A DNA stretch of 64,000 bases, taken from the NCBI GenBank assembly GCA_964390465.1, contig CAYMIJ010000001.1, positions 186,001-250,000 of the forward strand. The letters run 5' to 3'. Position 1 is the first letter of the stretch; the number at the start of each line of letters is the position of its first letter. The notes under the pieces are model-generated. The model was not told where the DNA came from, searched no databases, and saw nothing but the letters and a program-made list of their open reading frames with translations. Source of the DNA: JADZAI01 sp964390465 (GTDB lineage Bacteria; Pseudomonadota; Alphaproteobacteria; Micropepsales; Micropepsaceae). Positions 17,175 through 26,458 of the stretch are shown in pieces. The position numbers were made by a program, and so were the translations under genes.

Positions 17175-18869
17175 CTAAGCCCGACGGTAAGGCACATAGA
17201 CGGCGCGCCATATTCTGGCGCGCACTGCCCGCTCGATTTCAGCGTCCGACATGTCGTCGCAGAGTTTCTGATTGCGTGCTTTGCGGGCCACCGCCATAGC
17301 CACGTTATAGGCGATGGCACGCATATCCCCGACCGGCGGCAGAAGATTGGCATGTGGGTCAGCCAGCGCCGGTGACTGCGCGGCCAGTGCGCGCGCGGCC
17401 ACCATCAACATCTCATCCGTGATGCGGCGCGCCCGCACCGCTGTCACGGCCAGCGCCACGCCTGGGAAGATGTAGGAATTATTGGTCTGGTCCACCTGTT
17501 TCGCAACGCCATTATGGGTGATGACGGGAAACGGGCTGCCCGTGCCGACAATCGCTTTTCCTTCTGACCAGTCGATCACATCCTGCGGGCGCGCTTCGGC
17601 CCGTGATGTCGGGTTGGAAAGCGGGAAGATGACCGGGCGCGGTGTGCGCGCCGCCATGGCTGAAACAACATGGCTGTCAAACGCCCCTGCCACACCCGAC
17701 ACGCCAATCAGGGTGGTCACACCGGCATTCATCACCACGTCCAGCAGCGAGGTGCGGTCAGGGTCTTCATGCGTCCAGCCCTTCGCCACATCGGCGGGTT
17801 GCAGGAACGGACGTTGAAACGCTTCAATATCGTTCATGCCCTCGGTCAGAAGACCGTCTTTGTCGACCATGAAGAAACGTCGCGCCGCGTCATCCGGCGG
17901 CACACCGTCCTGAATCATCGCGCGCATCAGAAAGCTGGCGATGCCGGTGCCCGCCGAACCCGCCCCCAGCACGGCGATGCGCTGTTTCGCCAGCGGCACG
18001 CCTGTCACGTTGATTGCGGCCAGCACCGCGCCGGTCGCCACGGCTGCCGTGCCCTGAATGTCGTCGTTGAAGGTGCAGAGCCGATCACGATAACGGTTCA
18101 GCAGGCGTGTGGCGTTGGCGCGCGCGAAGTCTTCCCATTGCAGCAACACATGCGGCCAGCGGCGCTGGATGGCGCTGACCACCGCTTCCACGAAATCGTC
18201 GTAGTCAAAGCCGCGCAGGCGGCGGTGGTGCCAGCCGACATAAAGTGGATCGTCCAGCCGCGCCTGATTGTCGGTGCCGACATCCAGCATGATCGGCAGC
18301 GTCGTGCGCGGATCGATGCCGCCACAGGCGGTGTAAAGCGCCAACTTGCCGATGGCGATGCCCATACCGCCCGCGCCCTGATCACCAAGACCAAGGATGC
18401 GTTCGCCATCAGTCAGGCAGATCGCCTCGACATGATCGAAGCGCGGATTGGAAAATATCTGGTCCAGACGCGAAACATGGGGCGGGCTGAGGAACAGGCC
18501 GCGCGGCTTGCGATAGACACGGCTGAATTCCTCGCAGCCAAGCCCCACCGTCGGGGTATAGACCAGCGGCATCATGCCTTCGAGGTCGGCCTCAAGAAGC
18601 GCATAAAACAGGGTTTCGTTGGTGTCCTGTAATTCGCGCAGAAAGGCATAACGCTCAAGGTCGGTGGCAAAAGCGCGCAGCACGCGCATGCGCCGATCAA
18701 CCTGCCCTTCCATGTCACCAATGGCCGGTGGCAGAAGGCCGTTCAGATCAAACGCATCGCGCTCGTCCTGTGTGAAGGCCGTGCCCTTGTTGAGCAGAGG
18801 ATCTGTCAGCAGGTCATAGCCGGTGCGGTCGGTGATGATTTCGGTAATAAGGCCGGTTGTCTGAGGCAT
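17175..18869 (-). CDS. NAD-dependent malic enzyme
   Basis: A 564-residue malic enzyme of the long form, similar in size to E. coli MaeA. It decarboxylates malate to pyruvate with NAD. Visible motifs are YTPTVGLGCEEFSRVYRKPR, with the catalytic Tyr, GERILGLGDQGAGGMGIAIG, the metal-binding acidic motif DDIQGTAAV, and the dinucleotide loop VLGAGSAGTGIASFL. The conserved FPLSNPTSRAE lies in the C-terminal part. The start ATG gives the usual MPQTTG-type N-terminus, but its ribosome site is weak. It converges with the MipA gene with 3 bases between stops. Confidence 0.94.
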   Translation of the reverse strand: MPQTTGLITEIITDRTGYDLLTDPLLNKGTAFTQDERDAFDLNGLLPPAIGDMEGQVDRRMRVLRAFATDLERYAFLRELQDTNETLFYALLEADLEGMMPLVYTPTVGLGCEEFSRVYRKPRGLFLSPPHVSRLDQIFSNPRFDHVEAICLTDGERILGLGDQGAGGMGIAIGKLALYTACGGIDPRTTLPIMLDVGTDNQARLDDPLYVGWHHRRLRGFDYDDFVEAVVSAIQRRWPHVLLQWEDFARANATRLLNRYRDRLCTFNDDIQGTAAVATGAVLAAINVTGVPLAKQRIAVLGAGSAGTGIASFLMRAMIQDGVPPDDAARRFFMVDKDGLLTEGMNDIEAFQRPFLQPADVAKGWTHEDPDRTSLLDVVMNAGVTTLIGVSGVAGAFDSHVVSAMAARTPRPVIFPLSNPTSRAEARPQDVIDWSEGKAIVGTGSPFPVITHNGVAKQVDQTNNSYIFPGVALAVTAVRARRITDEMLMVAARALAAQSPALADPHANLLPPVGDMRAIAYNVAMAVARKARNQKLCDDMSDAEIERAVRARIWRAVYVPYRRA

Positions 18870-18943
18870 GGTCGAATCCACTGGCACCTGCCGTTCTATA
18901 GGCGTCTGGTAACGAAATGGCGACGGATGATCTTGGCTGCTGC

Positions 18944-20200
18944 TCAGCCCATCCAGATAACGCCCACCGTCGCACCAACCATCAGGCTGGAAAGTGTGCC
19001 GGAAATCAGCGAGCGCTGGGCAAGTTCGACGATCTCCTTGCGGCGGTTCGGGGCCAGCACCGTCACACCGGCAATGGTTATGCCGACCGATGAAAAATTG
19101 GCGAAGCCGCAGAGCGCGTAAAGCATCATCAGGTCGCTGCGCGAAGACAGGGCATCCCCCGGCAGGCGGGCCTGATGCAGATAGGCAACGACCTCGTTCA
19201 GGATGAACTTCTCTCCAAGCAGGGTTCCGGCGTTGACCGCCTCGCTCCATGGAATGCCGATACACCAGGCGATAGGGGCGAACACCCAGCCCGCCATACG
19301 CTCAACGGTCAGCGGCGCACCCCACACATCGCCGACACCGGCCAGCGTGAAATTGACCAGAGCAACCAGCGCGATCACCACCACCAGCATGGCGATGATC
19401 TGTAGGAACATGGAAAGCCCGTCTGCCGTTCCACGCGCCACAGCGTCCATCGTGCCGTGATAGGTATGGCCAAGTCCTGCATCGGCGGGGGTCGTTTCCT
19501 TGCCGGGAATCATCACCATCGCGATGATGATCGAGGCAGGCAGCGACAGCAGCGAGGCTATGATGATGTGGCCAAGGGCCGCCTCGCCCACCACCGGCTT
19601 CAGAATGATCGAATAGAAAACCAGAATGGTGCCAGCCGCATTCGCCATGCCGCAGGTGAAAACGATGAACAGCTCGCTGCGCGTCAGCCGCTCCAGATAA
19701 GGCTTGATGAGCAGCGGGGATTCGATGGTGCCGAGAAAAACATTGGCACCACAGCTCGTACCGACCGCGCCGCCAATGCCGAGCGTGCGGCGCAGTGCCC
19801 ATGACATGCCTGAAACAACCGCAGGCAGAATGCGCCAGTGCCAGGCCAGCGCCGACAGCGCGCCGATGACCATAAGGCTGGGCAGGATCTGGAAGGCGAA
19901 ATTACCCATAGCGTTCGGGTTGGTCACCTCGAAGGGGGCATCACCGCCACCGATATAACCAAACACAAACGAGGTGCCTGCTTTGGTGGCTGTCTGGATT
20001 GCATCTACCACACTGTTCAGCGCCAGAAGCGCCTTGCTGAGGATCGGCACATTGAAGAAGGCGGCAGCCAGCAGAATCTGGGATACGACGCCGATCAGTA
20101 CGACCCGCCAGGGAAACTCCCGTTTGCGCTCGCTCAAGACCCACGTCAGGCCGAGAATGACGCAGATGCCGAACAGGCTTTGCAGATTGAGCAAGGTCAT
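18944..20200 (-). CDS. Concentrative nucleoside transporter (CNT/NupC family)
   Basis: A 418-residue inner-membrane protein that imports nucleosides with H+ or Na+. CNT hallmarks are seen: FVFGYIGGG with the following FAFQILPSLMVIGAL, GTSCGANVFLGTIESPL (the substrate-binding hairpin region), and NEVVAYLHQ with ALCGFANFSSVGI near the C-terminus. Length and helix order match full-length bacterial CNTs. It lies 74 bases upstream of the malic enzyme gene in the same orientation and could share its transcript, though the functions do not obviously connect. Confidence 0.93.
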   Translation of the reverse strand: MTLLNLQSLFGICVILGLTWVLSERKREFPWRVVLIGVVSQILLAAAFFNVPILSKALLALNSVVDAIQTATKAGTSFVFGYIGGGDAPFEVTNPNAMGNFAFQILPSLMVIGALSALAWHWRILPAVVSGMSWALRRTLGIGGAVGTSCGANVFLGTIESPLLIKPYLERLTRSELFIVFTCGMANAAGTILVFYSIILKPVVGEAALGHIIIASLLSLPASIIIAMVMIPGKETTPADAGLGHTYHGTMDAVARGTADGLSMFLQIIAMLVVVIALVALVNFTLAGVGDVWGAPLTVERMAGWVFAPIAWCIGIPWSEAVNAGTLLGEKFILNEVVAYLHQARLPGDALSSRSDLMMLYALCGFANFSSVGITIAGVTVLAPNRRKEIVELAQRSLISGTLSSLMVGATVGVIWMG

Positions 20201-20286
20201 GGGGGCCGGAAATGCTGAAGAGTGTTCAGGTCAGCGTTGCACGAGAAATGCAGGAAAGACAATTACACTGACAGCTCACCGGGCCC

Positions 20287-20730
20287 TCAGTTACTGTTTC
20301 TTATTTCGTCCGCGATGGTGGGCATAACTTCGTCCAACAGAGCTGCACAGGCGCGATAGCCTTCTATCCCCAACTCGTAAGGGTCTTCGACGCCGCCGCC
20401 CCTGGCGTTGGCCACGATGACAGTCGTGCAGGTATCAGGCGGAACAAGAGCGCGGACGCTGCCAGCAACCTGCTCATCAACGCAGATAACATGGCTGTAA
20501 TCAGCCAAGCGCACATCTTCCACCCACCGGCCGATATGGCCCTTGAGATCAATTCCGCGTTCACCCATCACCATGACCGACCGCGCGTTGGCTTTTGCAC
20601 CCGCCGCCTCGCGCCAGACGCCCGCGCTTTCTACCACGAAGGCATCGCCCAAATGCTGCTGAAGCAGCACTTGCATCATCGGGCTGCGGCTTCTATTCCC
20701 AACGCAGACACACAGCACTTTGTTTTTCAT
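20287..20730 (-). CDS. Low-molecular-weight protein tyrosine phosphatase/ArsC-fold protein
   Basis: A 147-residue protein with the LMW phosphatase fold. The active-site loop CX5R is Cys9 to Arg15 in CVCVGNRSRSP. The general-acid Asp is in the conserved VEDPYELG near the C-terminus. The second loop Cys of typical LMW-PTPs is Ser14, as in some arsenate reductases, but the three-Cys arsenate relay is not evident. It may dephosphorylate a protein or a small molecule. It is monocistronic, with about 86 bases to the CNT gene downstream. Confidence 0.85.
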   Translation of the reverse strand: MKNKVLCVCVGNRSRSPMMQVLLQQHLGDAFVVESAGVWREAAGAKANARSVMVMGERGIDLKGHIGRWVEDVRLADYSHVICVDEQVAGSVRALVPPDTCTTVIVANARGGGVEDPYELGIEGYRACAALLDEVMPTIADEIRNSN

Positions 20731-20896
20731 GGCGGCCTCAGCGGCTCCCTTCGCTGCTGATCGAGCATCCGTTCAGGTGCATGACATGAGACTGCTTCCT
20801 CCCACGGCATCTTGCAATCAGTGGACCTCAGAGTCAGAAGCTGTGTCGTATTGAATGGCATGCGGCTCACTGTGGGGTCGCCTTGGAGGATTTCAC

Positions 20897-21799
20897 ATGG
20901 CTATCCGGTTTGACGGCAAGGTCGTTATCGTCACAGGTGCAGGCGGCGGACTTGGCCGCCAGCATGCGCTGGAATTCGCCCGCCGCGGCGCCAAGGTCGT
21001 GGTCAACGATCTGGGTGGTGCGGTAGATGGGTCGGGCGGCAATTCTGCCGCCGCCGAAGCCGTGGTCGCGGAAATCAAGGCGGCGGGCGGCGAAGCGATG
21101 GCCAATGGCGCATCGGTCACCGACGATGCAGGTGTCGAGCATCTCATCAAGCAGACCATGGACGCATGGGGCCGCATCGATGTGCTGATCGCCAATGCCG
21201 GCATCCTGCGCGACAAATCGTTCTCCAAGATGGAGATCAAGGATTTCGACGCCGTCATGGCCGTGCATGTGATGGGCACAGTGAAGCCGGTGAAAGCCAT
21301 GTGGGAAATCATGAAAGCCCAGAATTACGGGCGCATCGTGGTGACCACATCCTCGACCGGCCTTTATGGCAATTTCGGTCAGGCCAATTATGGCGCGGCC
21401 AAGCTGGGTCTGGTCGGCTTCATGAATACGATGAAGATCGAAGGCCAGAAGAACAACATCAAGGTGAATGCCATCTCGCCGGTCGCTGCGACGCGCATGA
21501 CCGAAAGCCTGTTCCCGCCGGAAGCCCTGAAAGTGTTCGCGCCGGAATATGTAACGCCGGGTGTCGTGTTCCTCGCCAGCGAGGACGCACCGACCGGCGT
21601 GATCCTCACCGCCGGTGCCGGCACCTTCTCCCGCGCGCAGATCATTGAATCGAACGGCGTCTATCTCGGCAAGGATGGCGTAGATGCCGACGAGGTCGCC
21701 GCCAACTGGGACAAGATTTCAGACATGACCGGCGCCAAGCCCTATTTCATGGGCGGCGAACAGACCGGCAAGTTCCTTGAAAAACTGTCGGGCAAATAA
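20897..21799 (+). CDS. SDR-family oxidoreductase, (3R)-hydroxyacyl-CoA dehydrogenase-like
   Basis: A 300-residue short-chain dehydrogenase. The cofactor loop is VTGAGGGLGRQHALEFARRG, the NNAG-type motif IANAGILRD, and the catalytic Ser-Tyr-Lys set is in TSSTGLYGNFGQANYGAAK. The insertion after the cofactor loop (VVNDLGGAVDGSGG) and the C-terminal segment resemble the dehydrogenase unit of peroxisomal multifunctional enzyme 2, suggesting action on 3-hydroxyacyl-CoA. GGAGGA is 6 bases before the ATG. A hydrolase gene starts 2 bases after the stop. Confidence 0.9.
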   Translation: MAIRFDGKVVIVTGAGGGLGRQHALEFARRGAKVVVNDLGGAVDGSGGNSAAAEAVVAEIKAAGGEAMANGASVTDDAGVEHLIKQTMDAWGRIDVLIANAGILRDKSFSKMEIKDFDAVMAVHVMGTVKPVKAMWEIMKAQNYGRIVVTTSSTGLYGNFGQANYGAAKLGLVGFMNTMKIEGQKNNIKVNAISPVAATRMTESLFPPEALKVFAPEYVTPGVVFLASEDAPTGVILTAGAGTFSRAQIIESNGVYLGKDGVDADEVAANWDKISDMTGAKPYFMGGEQTGKFLEKLSGK

Positions 21800-21801
21800 G
21801 T

Positions 21802-22548
21802 TTGCAGACATTCGCCAGCTTTGACGGCCAGCCCATTGCCTATCAGGTGATGGGCGAAGGTCGTCCCGTGCTGATGCTGCATGGCTTCATGGCCAGCGGC
21901 GACCTCAACTTCGTGCAGCCGGGCATTGCGGCTGCCCTTCTGGCCGTGGGTCGTCAGCTCATCCTGCCCGATCTGCGCGGCCACGGTGCCAGCGCCATGC
22001 CCGAGGATCGCAGCGCCTACCCCACTGATGCACTTGCGAAGGATCAGGAAGCCCTGCTCGCTCATCTCGGCATCAGCGACTATGACCTCTGCGCCTATTC
22101 GCTGGGCGCCCGCACCGCTGTGCGGATGATGGCGCGTGGGGCGCGCCCCGCGCGCTGCGTGCTGGGCGGCATGGGCGACAGCGGCGTCATGAACGTCGCT
22201 GTCCGCCGCGCCTATTTCACCGATGGCATCGTGAATGGCGAAAAGGCCGCCAGCCCATTTGCCGGACGATACATGCAGGCCACGATTGCAGAACGCGGCC
22301 TGAAAAAGGAAGCGCTGCTGGGCGTCCTGGTGCAGCAGGTCGATACCACACGCGATGAACTGGCGCGTATTGATGTGCCGACTCTGGTGATCGCAGGCAT
22401 CGACGATGCCGACAACGGCTCAGCCGAGGCGCTGGCGGCATTGATGCCCCATGCCAGCGCGGCACGCGTGCCGGGCAATCACCTGTCCGCCGTCATCGCC
22501 CCGGAACTCGCCAGTGCCATCGCGACGTTTCTGAGTGCTGGGGCTTAA
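21802..22548 (+). CDS. Alpha/beta hydrolase
   Basis: A 248-residue alpha/beta-fold protein. The oxyanion-loop motif LMLHGFMASGDLN is followed by the nucleophile Ser in AYSLGA (the first Gly of GxSxG is Ala). The acid is likely in GIDDADNG, and the catalytic His in PGNHLSAV. The start is a TTG 2 bases after the SDR stop, implying coupled translation; no ATG gives a better N-terminus. The substrate is unknown, possibly a thioester or ester in the same pathway as the SDR. Its TAA lies at the centre of a 27-base palindrome shared with the convergent dehydrogenase. Confidence 0.87.
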   Translation: MQTFASFDGQPIAYQVMGEGRPVLMLHGFMASGDLNFVQPGIAAALLAVGRQLILPDLRGHGASAMPEDRSAYPTDALAKDQEALLAHLGISDYDLCAYSLGARTAVRMMARGARPARCVLGGMGDSGVMNVAVRRAYFTDGIVNGEKAASPFAGRYMQATIAERGLKKEALLGVLVQQVDTTRDELARIDVPTLVIAGIDDADNGSAEALAALMPHASAARVPGNHLSAVIAPELASAIATFLSAGA

Positions 22549-22560
22549 AGCCCCAGCACT
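22534..22560. repeat. Perfect 27-base palindrome spanning both convergent stop codons
   Basis: Thirteen bases, AGTGCTGGGGCTT, pair perfectly with AAGCCCCAGCACT around one central A. The plus-strand hydrolase stop and the minus-strand dehydrogenase stop overlap at the centre. No T run follows on either strand, so it may act as a bidirectional transcript-end hairpin rather than a classical terminator. Confidence 0.9.
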
Positions 22561-23756
22561 GCCTTCGCCATGATGTTGCGCTGGATCTCGTTCGAGCCCG
22601 CATAGATCGACGCCTTGCGGACATTGAAATAATACGGCGCAACCGTCGCGGCATAGTTCGGGCCGGGACGCGGCGCATTGCTGCCTTTGGTCTGGGTGTC
22701 CTGCACAAAAGGCATGGCATAGGTGCCAACGGCTTCCAGTGTCAGTGCCGCAATGTCCTGCTGGATTTCGGTGCCACGGCATTTCAGCAGGGAAGATTCC
22801 GGCCCCACCGCCTGACCGCTCGACAGTGCCGAGAAGATCCGCAGTTCCACGAACTCCATGGCGCTGATCTGCACGTCGATGTCGGCGATCTTGCGCTGGA
22901 AATCCGCATCATCGATCAGGCGCAGGCCGTCGGCCATTTCCTGCGCGGCGATCTTGCGCACCTTGGCGAGGCTACGGCGCAGACCCGGCGCATACGGATT
23001 GCCGCGCTCGAACTGGAGCAGATATTTGGCATAGGTCCAGCCTTCGCCCGGTTTGCCGATAAGGTTCTCCTTCGGCACTTTCACGTCCTCATAGAAGACC
23101 TGATTGATTTCCTGACGCCCATCGGGCGGGCCGTCCAGCGTCGGCAGCGGGCGCACGGTGATGCCGGGCGTTTTCATATCGACCAGAATGAAGCTGATGC
23201 CTTCCTGCGTCTTGCCGGTATTTTCGGTGCGCACCAGATTGAACATCCAGTCGGCATACTGGGCCAGCGTGGTCCATATCTTTGAACCGTTGAGCAGATA
23301 GTGGTCGCCTTTGTCCTCGCACTTCATCGAGAGCGAGGCGAGATCAGAGCCCGAGCCGGGTTCCGAATAACCCTGACACCACCAGCGTTCTGATTTCAGA
23401 ATCTTCGGCAGATGCTCCGCCTTCTGCGCCTCACTGCCGAACTTCATGATGACCGGGGCCACCATCTTCATGCCGAACGCCACAACGCCGGGCGCGCCTG
23501 CCTCAGCCATTTCCAGCTCGAACAGATATTTCTGCGCCGAGGTGAACCCGGCACCACCATATTCCTTGGGCCAGTTGGTCGCGGCCCAGCCCTTCTCGTA
23601 TAGCCGCTTCTGCCAGCGGATATGAGCGTCCTTGCTCATATACATATTCTTCGAGTTGGAAGTCTGGTGGCGCATGTCCTCGTCGAACGCTTCAACGATA
23701 AAAGCACGCACGTCATTGCGGAAGGCAATGTCGTCTTTGGTGAATGCGAGATCCAT
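22545..23756 (-). CDS. Acyl-CoA dehydrogenase
   Basis: A 403-residue FAD enzyme. Motifs in order: KRLYEKGWAATNWPKEYGG in the N-terminal helices, GYSEPGSGSDLASL at the flavin-binding beta domain, WTTLAQYADWMF, and the C-terminal IYAGSNEIQRNIMAKAVLGL. This C-terminus is typical of dehydrogenases acting on steroid side chains or long acyl groups. It is the third gene of a minus-strand set, enoyl-CoA hydratase, ABM protein, dehydrogenase, and follows the ABM gene by 12 bases. It overlaps the hydrolase gene by four bases at the stop codons. Confidence 0.92.
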   Translation of the reverse strand: MDLAFTKDDIAFRNDVRAFIVEAFDEDMRHQTSNSKNMYMSKDAHIRWQKRLYEKGWAATNWPKEYGGAGFTSAQKYLFELEMAEAGAPGVVAFGMKMVAPVIMKFGSEAQKAEHLPKILKSERWWCQGYSEPGSGSDLASLSMKCEDKGDHYLLNGSKIWTTLAQYADWMFNLVRTENTGKTQEGISFILVDMKTPGITVRPLPTLDGPPDGRQEINQVFYEDVKVPKENLIGKPGEGWTYAKYLLQFERGNPYAPGLRRSLAKVRKIAAQEMADGLRLIDDADFQRKIADIDVQISAMEFVELRIFSALSSGQAVGPESSLLKCRGTEIQQDIAALTLEAVGTYAMPFVQDTQTKGSNAPRPGPNYAATVAPYYFNVRKASIYAGSNEIQRNIMAKAVLGL

Positions 23757-23768
23757 GACGGTTTGTCC

Positions 23769-24059
23769 TTAGCCGACTTTATCCAGCTTCTTCACATCGG
23801 GGCGGCCCGCCAGAAAGGCGCCGAGCCCCATCATACCGGCTTTGGCGGCTTCGCTCTTGCCATGGGCGGCCAGCGCTGCGTCATCGGCATACTGTTCATA
23901 GACGTAGTAGGTGTTGGGCTCGGGCGCGCGGAACAGGTCGTATTGCAGATTGCCCGGCTCATCGGCCTTCACGACTTTCTGCAGCGCACCGAAGGCGGCC
24001 TCGAACGCCGCGCACTTGTCTTCCTGGATCTTCAATACTGCCAGCAATCCGATGGTCAT
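23769..24059 (-). CDS. Antibiotic biosynthesis monooxygenase (ABM) domain protein
   Basis: A 96-residue single-domain ABM/YgiN-like protein of the dimeric ferredoxin-like fold. The motifs ALQKVVKADEPGNLQYDLFR and YYVYEQYADDAALAAHGKSE are characteristic: the E-x-G-N/C-L-x-Y strand and the YE-Y-D helix start. Members are quinol monooxygenases or small oxygenases; many are uncharacterised. It lies between an enoyl-CoA hydratase and an acyl-CoA dehydrogenase gene, so it may serve in the same degradation route. Confidence 0.88.
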   Translation of the reverse strand: MTIGLLAVLKIQEDKCAAFEAAFGALQKVVKADEPGNLQYDLFRAPEPNTYYVYEQYADDAALAAHGKSEAAKAGMMGLGAFLAGRPDVKKLDKVG

Positions 24060-24149
24060 GAGCGTTTCTCCTTATGCGTAATGATTGTTGATGCGAGCCT
24101 AGGTCCATGCGCGGGCTGGCGCAAGCAAACGACATGGGGTGCCGTGGCG

Positions 24150-24947
24150 TTACTGCCCCTTGAAGTGCGGCGGTCGCTTGTCGAGGAAGGCGCTGACGGC
24201 CTCGGCATGGTCCTCGGTGTGATGCGCCAATGCCTGCATCGAGGCTGACAGTTCCATGATGTTGTCGAAAGATGTCGCCATGCCCTCGCGCAGCAGGCGT
24301 TTGGTCATGCGCAACACGTCGGGGGCCTGCTGGGCGATCTTGCCGGCCAGCGCCCGCGCGTCGTCCATCAACGTCGCGGCGGGCACGATACGGCTCACCA
24401 GCCCCCATTGCAGGGCCGTTGCGGCATCAATCGTTTCGCCGGTGAACAAAAGCTCGCTGGCGCGCGCCATGCCGATGACGCGTGGCAGAAGCCAGGCACC
24501 GCCATCACCTGGCACCAGGCCAATCTTCAGAAAGGTCGCGCCGAAAATGGCCGTGTCGGCAGCGATGCGTGTATCGGCCAGGCAGGCGACATCATTTCCA
24601 AGCCCGATCGCCGGGCCATTCACGGCGGCGATCATCGGCACTTCAATGCCCCACAGGCTGCGCACGATACGGTGAATGCCATTGCGATAGCGTTCACGGA
24701 TGGCCGTGCCGGGTCCAGCAAAGGCCCCTGCCCGTTCACGCATTGCTTTCACATTGCCACCTGCTGAAAACGCCTTTCCGGCACCGGTCAGGATGACGCA
24801 ACGGACATCACGGTCCTCGTTGATCCGGGCGGCCGCCGCCGCGAACAATTCTCCATCGCCCTCCTCCCCCAACGGATTTCGGCTTTCAGGACGGTTAATG
24901 GTCAGCGTGACCAGATGCCCGGTTTTCTCGAAGTTCAGTGCAGACAC
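24150..24947 (-). CDS. Enoyl-CoA hydratase/isomerase family protein
   Basis: About 265 residues of crotonase fold. The oxyanion-hole motifs are GKAFSAGGNVKAM and NGPAIGLGNDVACLAD, and the C-terminal trimerisation helices end in FLDKRPPHFKGQ, a common crotonase tail. The position of catalytic Glu in LKIGLVPGDGG is replaced by Gly/Asp, as in several non-hydratase members, so hydratase activity is not assured. No ATG starts the domain; GTG codons at 24947 and 24956 are the best candidates. The promoter lies between it and the divergent kinase gene. Confidence 0.88.
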   Translation of the reverse strand: MSALNFEKTGHLVTLTINRPESRNPLGEEGDGELFAAAAARINEDRDVRCVILTGAGKAFSAGGNVKAMRERAGAFAGPGTAIRERYRNGIHRIVRSLWGIEVPMIAAVNGPAIGLGNDVACLADTRIAADTAIFGATFLKIGLVPGDGGAWLLPRVIGMARASELLFTGETIDAATALQWGLVSRIVPAATLMDDARALAGKIAQQAPDVLRMTKRLLREGMATSFDNIMELSASMQALAHHTEDHAEAVSAFLDKRPPHFKGQ

Positions 24948-25027
24948 GGCTTTCACGCCCTTTACGATGGTAACGGAAGTCTTGCACAGACGACCTAAAT
25001 TTGCGCCAGAGTGCAAGGCAATCCTTG

Positions 25028-26455
25028 ATGGCCAATGGTTATGATGAGGCCATGGACACATCGTTCCACTTCACTGACTGGAAGGTCAAGGCGCGCGACG
25101 TCCGGACGGATTGGGTTGACCCAGCCGACGACACCACACGCGACATCCGTCTGGGGCAATTGCAGCTGGCGGCAGCGAATTCAAAAAAGTCGCTTCAGAA
25201 GATGCCGATCATGTCCAGCGTCATAGCCGTGACGCTGCTTTATTGGACGGGCTTTGTTTGGTGCCTGACTTGGCTGGTTGTTATAAACATTATGGCACCT
25301 CTGCTGCGCCGGATCATAACGCCCGTTGCAGAAGGCAAGACCAATCCACAAGAGCTGCGTAGCGCGACCCTGAAGATTTCAGGCTTCAATCTCATCTATA
25401 TGACGGTCTTTGGCTCCATCACCGTCATGTCATTCGTGGGCAATGACACACTCGGGCAATCGCTCTCTCTGTTGGTTCTGGCAGCGACCATTGCCAGCAC
25501 CACACCGATCACCGGGCCATCGCGCCTCTTTTATGCATCGGACATTGTTCCGATATCTTTGTATGCCCTTGCATTGCCAGTTGCACAAAGCGGCGTGAGC
25601 GGCCTGCTGTTTTCGCTTCTGGTTTTGATCTTCGTCTATCTCATGGTCGATAATTCGACAGCGTCTTACCGTCTTGCAGAACATGCCCTGACGCTGAACC
25701 TCAAGAATGAGGCGCTGATCGCCAGCCTGAAGAAATCAGACCGTGCCAAAAGCCAGTTTCTGGCCAATATGAGCCACGAGCTGCGCACACCGCTCAATGC
25801 CATTCTCGGCTTTTCTGAAGTGATGAAAGACGAGATGATGGGGCCGATAGGCTCGAAGGTCTATAAGTCCTATGCTTCAGATATTCATGGCAGTGGTCAG
25901 CACCTCCTTGGCCTCGTCAACAGCATCCTTGATCTGGCCAAGATCGAGGCTGGTAAGTTTGAACTCTACGAAGAAGTCTTCAAGTTCTGCGACGTTGTGG
26001 ATGATGCTTTCGTATTGTTCCGCGTTCAGGCCGAAAACGCCGGCGTGAATCTGGTGCGTGGTGATTGCAATATGTTGACCGTGCGGTGGGATCGCCGTGC
26101 GGCGAAGCAGATCATCCTCAACCTCATGTCGAATGCACTGAAGTTCACACCGCGCGGTGGCAGCATCAGCGTCTCGAACGCGCAATATGAAGATGGTGTA
26201 GGCGTCACGATCACCGACACCGGATGCGGCATTGCCCCGGAATATCACGAAACGATCTTCCAGTCATTTGGTCAGGGTCGCCACGACATCGCCAGCGAAG
26301 GCACCGGATTGGGGCTTTCCATCTGCAAGGGATTGGTGGAGCTGCATGGCGGCCGCATGATGCTGGAAAGCCATGTTGGCAAAGGCTCGGCTTTCACTAT
26401 TGTCATTCCCTATGCGCGCGTCGTGATGCCAGACAGCGCGGCGGCGGCGGCCTGA
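25028..26455 (+). CDS. Membrane-bound sensor histidine kinase (PleC/DivJ-like)
   Basis: About 475 residues. The N-terminal half has five to six hydrophobic segments, beginning near residue 60, without a recognisable periplasmic domain. A HisKA domain follows with the phosphorylated His in FLANMSHELRTPLNAILGFS, then HATPase_c: N box LMSNALKFTPRGG, G1 DTGCGIAPE, F box FQSFGQGRH, G2 GTGLGLSICKGLVELHGG. The H box resembles the PleC/DivJ group. No response regulator gene is adjacent. ATG 25028 has AAGG 9 bases upstream; ATG 25052 is also possible. A paralogue starts 3 bases after the stop. Confidence 0.9.
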   Translation: MANGYDEAMDTSFHFTDWKVKARDVRTDWVDPADDTTRDIRLGQLQLAAANSKKSLQKMPIMSSVIAVTLLYWTGFVWCLTWLVVINIMAPLLRRIITPVAEGKTNPQELRSATLKISGFNLIYMTVFGSITVMSFVGNDTLGQSLSLLVLAATIASTTPITGPSRLFYASDIVPISLYALALPVAQSGVSGLLFSLLVLIFVYLMVDNSTASYRLAEHALTLNLKNEALIASLKKSDRAKSQFLANMSHELRTPLNAILGFSEVMKDEMMGPIGSKVYKSYASDIHGSGQHLLGLVNSILDLAKIEAGKFELYEEVFKFCDVVDDAFVLFRVQAENAGVNLVRGDCNMLTVRWDRRAAKQIILNLMSNALKFTPRGGSISVSNAQYEDGVGVTITDTGCGIAPEYHETIFQSFGQGRHDIASEGTGLGLSICKGLVELHGGRMMLESHVGKGSAFTIVIPYARVVMPDSAAAAA

Positions 26456-26458
26456 AGA

